Positions 6,953 to 8,994 of a DNA stretch of 8,994 nucleotides are shown piece after piece. Origin of the DNA: Bacteroidota bacterium. GTDB lineage: Bacteria; Bacteroidota; Bacteroidia; Chitinophagales; Chitinophagaceae. How positions within the stretch are numbered: position 1 is the stretch's first letter; each line of letters starts with the position of its first letter. Under the pieces are notes generated by a model that worked only from the letters and a program-made list of their open reading frames with translations, did not search any database and had not been told where the DNA came from. The stretch is from positions 1 through 8,994 of the forward strand of contig JAFAFR010000068.1 in assembly GCA_023423405.1 (NCBI GenBank). Reading direction: 5' to 3'. The position numbers were made by a program, and so were the translations under genes.

Positions 6953-7458
6953 TGCACCGCCCATTGCTTGCGTTTGTGCTTGTTCTGGGCGCGTGCTCGA
7001 ACTCTGATCCACCACCAAACGACAGAACACTCAACACCGTCACGCACAACGAGGATGGCGAGCGCTATTGCTCAGTGGCAGGGAATTTTGACGATCTGTT
7101 GTGCAATTACCACATGGATGAGCTTGACGATCTTGCCAAGCCAAGCCCTGTGCGCATCACAGGCTACTTGCTCGATCTGGATAATCAGCTGGTGATCACG
7201 GAGTGGGGCGACGGTAGTGGGGTGCGGATTGGTATTTCCTCGCTTCCTGATGATGCGGAAGCCTGGTTCATCAAGTCGATTGTCGGGTTCAGGGTGGGTG
7301 CGCGTGGTATGTATGACCCATCCAAAGGTGCAATTGATCTCACATCGATTGGTCAGATTGCGTTTCCCGCGCAAGCTTCTCCTGATTTCCCAGCACCCGA
7401 CGAACGCAATACGGTTGAGCTACAGCAAGAGCAAGAGCAAGAGCGAACGAGGAAATAA
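6952..7458 (+). CDS. Small lipoprotein, unrecognised, possible OB-like domain
   Basis: 168 residues from ATG 6952; a GTG at 6949 directly before it is an alternative start. AGGGGG at 6941-6946 is a strong ribosome site, five bases before the ATG. A short lipoprotein signal MHRPLLAFVLVLGAC puts the lipidated residue at Cys15. The mature part has two cysteines (ERYCSVAG, DLLCNYH), then alternating strands (VRITGYLLDLDNQLVITEWG) ending GAIDLTSIGQI. This beta pattern resembles OB-like domains of small bacterial lipoproteins, but I recognise no family. The C-terminus QQEQEQERTRK is encoded by a hexamer repeat and may be a slippage tail. Codon use is visibly less GC-rich than the T3SS genes, suggesting acquisition by transfer. 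The stop lies inside the right inverted repeat of cargo 2. Confidence 0.75.
   Translation: MHRPLLAFVLVLGACSNSDPPPNDRTLNTVTHNEDGERYCSVAGNFDDLLCNYHMDELDDLAKPSPVRITGYLLDLDNQLVITEWGDGSGVRIGISSLPDDAEAWFIKSIVGFRVGARGMYDPSKGAIDLTSIGQIAFPAQASPDFPAPDERNTVELQQEQEQERTRK
7424..7441. repeat. Hexanucleotide tandem repeat (AGCAAG)x3
   Basis: Three perfect AGCAAG units followed by a degenerate fourth (AGCGAA), inside the lipoprotein gene. They encode alternating Gln-Glu. Unit gain or loss would keep the frame. Confidence 0.8.
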
Positions 7459-7467
7459 TGGTTCCAA
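7452..7467. repeat. Right imperfect inverted repeat bordering cargo 2
   Basis: GAAATAATGGTTCCAA is the inverted partner of 4707-4722, with 13 of 16 bases matching. It contains the TAA stop of the lipoprotein gene and lies just before the sctU-like relic begins. Confidence 0.4.
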
Positions 7468-7543
7468 GTTCACTAGCCTGCCGATGCCGCCGGTCGACCC
7501 GGATCCCGCCGCGTCGGCAATGACGGCACCGACACGGGCCTTG

Positions 7544-7587
7544 CGGTCGCCGAGCGCTTCGTGGACTCGCGCGACCCGATGCGTTGA
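7544..7587 (+). pseudogene. Decayed duplicate of the sctU 3' end
   Basis: The first 17 bases (7544-7560) are identical to 1365-1381 near the end of sctU. CGCGACCCGATGCG (7569-7582) is also shared, followed in both by a T/G difference and TGA. In frame the relic ends VAERFVDSRDPMR-stop (TGA 7585-7587) against VAERFDDPRDPMR-stop in SctU. Weaker similarity may reach back to about 7475 (a Leu-Pro and Pro-rich stretch like the SctU tail), but the frame is broken and the match is not clear. It has no start and is not expressed as a protein. It lies 80 bp from the sctT stop, probably preserving the original spacing of the convergent pair. Confidence 0.85.
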
Positions 7588-7642
7588 CGGTGATGTTCGC
7601 GTAGCACGGAGCCCGATCCGCTGCTGTTCGCGAAGGGCCCCG

Positions 7643-7658
7643 GCCGAGCAGTCCCGGC
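7643..7658. terminator. Hairpin at the 3' end of sctT
   Basis: GCCGAGCAGTCCCGGC folds as a six-pair stem (one G-T pair) with a four-base loop, nine bases beyond the sctT stop on the minus strand. It sits between the convergent sctU relic and sctT, so it may stop transcripts from both sides. An identical copy lies at 4585-4600. No T-run. Confidence 0.5.
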
Positions 7659-7667
7659 GCTACGCGT

Positions 7668-8450
7668 TCATCCCCCGAACGCACTCTTGAGCGCATTGAC
7701 CAGGCCGCTGTTGTCGACCAGCCGGCGCATCACCACCTCGACGAACACGCCCAGCATCAGCAGGATGATCGCCGTTGCCAGCCAGGCCTTGATCGGCATG
7801 GTCAGCGCGAACACGTTGAGCTGCGGGGCGTAGCGGTTGACCAGGCCGAACGAGAGGTCGATGACCAGCAGGATCACCATCGCCGGCGCCGCCAGCAGCA
7901 GCATTGCGGTCATCAGGTAACTGAACTGGCCGACGAACAGCGCCATGCCGCTGATGCGGATGTCGGGGAAGAAGCTCATCACCGGCCACACGGTGTAGCT
8001 CTCCATCAGCAGGCCCAGGAACACCAGGAACGCGCCGCTGGCCATGAACAGCCAGGTCGCCAGCTGCGAGAGGAATTCGCCGTGCAGCGAGGTCTGGTGG
8101 CCCTGGATCGGGTCGAAGATCTGCGCCATCGACATGCCCACCTGGGTGTCGATGATGTTGCCGGCCGAGCTGATCGCCCAGAACACGATGCCGTAGCAGT
8201 AGCCGATCGAGATGCCGATGAAGATTTCCTTGAGCACGATCGCCGACCAGTGCGCGGTGCCGGCCTGGTCGATCGGCGGCGCGCCGGCCAGGGCGACCGG
8301 GATCGCCACGATCGCAAGGCTGACCATGAAGCTGTTGCGGACCATCGCCGGCACCGTTTCGGTGGTCAGCAACGGCAGCATCAGGAACGCGCCGGCCACG
8401 CGCGGCAGGGTCAGTGCCAGCGCCAGCATGGGGTTGGTGCCGAAATCCAT
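7668..8450 (-). CDS. sctT: Type III secretion export apparatus protein SctT (YscT/HrcT/FliR family)
   Basis: An integral membrane protein of the export gate that assembles with SctR and SctS in the inner membrane. The start MDFGTNPMLALALTLPRVAG at 8450 is chosen because it overlaps the sctS stop by one base (TGATG) and gives 260 residues, the normal family length; an upstream extension of the frame runs through sctS and is only its shadow. Several hydrophobic helices are visible. Conserved-looking pieces include LLTTETVPAMVRNSF, IGISIGYCYGIVFWAI, HGEFLSQL, LMESYTVWPV and FGLVNRYAPQLNVFALTMP, which fit SctT better than flagellar FliR. The C-terminus is VNALKSAFGG. It is the last gene of the sctR-S-T set and converges on sctU. 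Confidence 0.95.
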   Translation of the reverse strand: MDFGTNPMLALALTLPRVAGAFLMLPLLTTETVPAMVRNSFMVSLAIVAIPVALAGAPPIDQAGTAHWSAIVLKEIFIGISIGYCYGIVFWAISSAGNIIDTQVGMSMAQIFDPIQGHQTSLHGEFLSQLATWLFMASGAFLVFLGLLMESYTVWPVMSFFPDIRISGMALFVGQFSYLMTAMLLLAAPAMVILLVIDLSFGLVNRYAPQLNVFALTMPIKAWLATAIILLMLGVFVEVVMRRLVDNSGLVNALKSAFGG

Positions 8451-8716
8451 CAGCGTCGCGACAGGGCGGGGAAGTCGAGGAAGATGCGGTCGGCGAACAC
8501 GTACAGCGAGCCGCCGATCAGCGAGGCGGTGACGAACAGCATGATCACCACGGTGAGGAACTTCAGCGCGTAGGGGAACGTCTGCTCCTGCAGCTGGGTG
8601 GCGGCCTGCAGGAAGGCGACGATCAGGCCGATCAGCGCGGCGGCCGCGACCGGCGGGCCCGACAGCAGAAGCACCAGCCACAGCGCTTCCTTGGTGAACT
8701 CCAGGACCTCGCCCAT
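8450..8716 (-). CDS. sctS: Type III secretion export apparatus protein SctS (YscS/HrcS/FliQ family)
   Basis: An 88-residue export-gate protein of typical family length. Two membrane helices are visible, at about 12-35 (LWLVLLLSGPPVAAAALIGL) and 50-75 (LKFLTVVIMLFVTASLIGG). Between them lies the family signature QAATQLQEQTFPYALKF; LQEQT rather than INEQT favours the non-flagellar branch. GGGAG about five bases upstream serves as ribosome site. The stop overlaps the sctT start by one base, so the two are coupled. A small ORF ends one base before its start, and sctR ends 173 bp upstream, wider than usual for this pair. Confidence 0.95.
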   Translation of the reverse strand: MGEVLEFTKEALWLVLLLSGPPVAAAALIGLIVAFLQAATQLQEQTFPYALKFLTVVIMLFVTASLIGGSLYVFADRIFLDFPALSRR

Positions 8717-8717
8717 C

Positions 8718-8822
8718 TCAGCTCCCGCCCACCCGGTCGGGTATTGCGGCGACGCCGGACACGCCCGCCCGCGGGCCGGTGCCCGCGCGCTGGGTCGTCA
8801 TCACTTGATCTGTTGCTGGCAT
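8718..8822 (-). CDS. Candidate small ORF between sctR and sctS, unrecognised
   Basis: 34 codons from ATG 8822 (MPATDQVMTTQRAGTGPRAG...) to TGA 8718-8720, one base before the sctS ATG. GAGGA about six bases upstream of the ATG is a good ribosome site. The frame can extend to an ATG at 8879 for 53 residues, but that start has no clear site. The product is Thr/Gly/Arg-rich with no hydrophobic segment and no recognisable family. Placement just before sctS suggests a leader that couples translation; it may equally be GC-rich filler where long frames arise by chance. Confidence 0.35.
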   Translation of the reverse strand: MPATDQVMTTQRAGTGPRAGVSGVAAIPDRVGGS

Positions 8823-8889
8823 GGATGTCCTCGTTGCTCGGTATGCCACGCGCCGCGGCGGCGTGGCCTGCGCCGTCATCGCGGCGCCG

Positions 8890-8994
8890 CTATGACGTGC
8901 CGTAGGTCAGCACCAGTCCGTGCACCAGCTTGGCCCAGCCGTCGATCAGCACGAACAGCAGCAGCTTGAACGGCAGCGACACGGTGGTGGGCGA
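8890..8994 (-). CDS. sctR: Type III secretion export apparatus protein SctR, C-terminal end (partial)
   Basis: The last 34 residues of a gene running off the right edge, ending at TAG 8890-8892. The sequence SPTTVSLPFKLLLFVLIDGW, then AKLVHGLVLTYGTS, matches the C-terminal membrane helix and tail of the SctR/YscR/HrcR family (FliP in flagella), where an S-P then LP-K-L-L-FV-DGW pattern is conserved. SctR forms the core of the export gate with SctS and SctT, whose genes follow on the same strand. Most of the gene lies outside the window. Confidence 0.9.
   Translation of the reverse strand, partial: SPTTVSLPFKLLLFVLIDGWAKLVHGLVLTYGTS

Noticed and set aside
4707..7467. Insertion sequence or integron cassette
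   Set aside because: No transposase or integrase gene, no target duplication seen, and the borders do not fit the GTTRRRY core of integron sites.
8082..8573. Plus-strand ORFs opposite sctT and sctS
   Set aside because: Asp/Arg/His-rich antisense shadows of well-supported membrane protein genes.
203..8994. Flagellar FlhB/FliQ/FliR/FliP assignment for the four export genes
   Set aside because: The SctS LQEQT signature, SctT motifs and SctR C-terminus look non-flagellar, and no flagellar gene is visible. The two families are homologous, so a phylogeny would settle it.

Overview
The window looks like chromosomal DNA from a GC-rich gammaproteobacterium, most likely Xanthomonadaceae and perhaps Lysobacter-like. 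This is inferred from the GC-rich codon use, the alpha-lytic-type protease and the other cargo; no rRNA or other taxonomic marker is present. No tRNA, rRNA, CRISPR array or transposase gene was found.

Both edges carry the core export apparatus of a non-flagellar type III secretion system. sctU (203-1408, +) is on the left. The 3' end of sctR, then sctS and sctT (8994 down to 7668, -), are on the right. sctU and sctT therefore converge, which is unusual because sctR-S-T-U commonly form one co-directional block. A small unrecognised ORF fills the 173-bp gap between sctR and sctS.

About 6.2 kb of unrelated cargo lies between sctU and sctT. Cargo 1 (1614-4370, +) encodes an exported TPR/DUF4034-like protein and an exported alpha/beta-hydrolase. 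Cargo 2 (about 4707-7467) is visibly less GC-rich. It encodes a small lipoprotein, an alpha-lytic-type serine protease broken by an in-frame TGA, a small possibly frameshifted ORF and a second lipoprotein, plus a doubtful minus-strand ORF. The larger intact cargo proteins have Sec or lipoprotein signals, so they are probably not type III effectors.

The main discovery is that the cargo is bracketed by decayed copies of the T3SS gene ends. A copy of the 3' end of sctT, including its downstream hairpin, lies at 4564-4706 between the two cargo blocks. A copy of the 3' end of sctU lies at 7544-7587, just before the real sctT. The order sctU - cargo 1 - sctT' - cargo 2 - sctU' - sctT is what a tandem duplication, or a Campbell-type integration, of the convergent junction would leave, with cargo placed in it. 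Cargo 2 is also flanked, at almost exactly its two edges, by an imperfect inverted repeat (4707-4722 and 7452-7467). The sctU/sctT junction thus looks like a repeatedly used insertion site that leaves the secretion genes intact.
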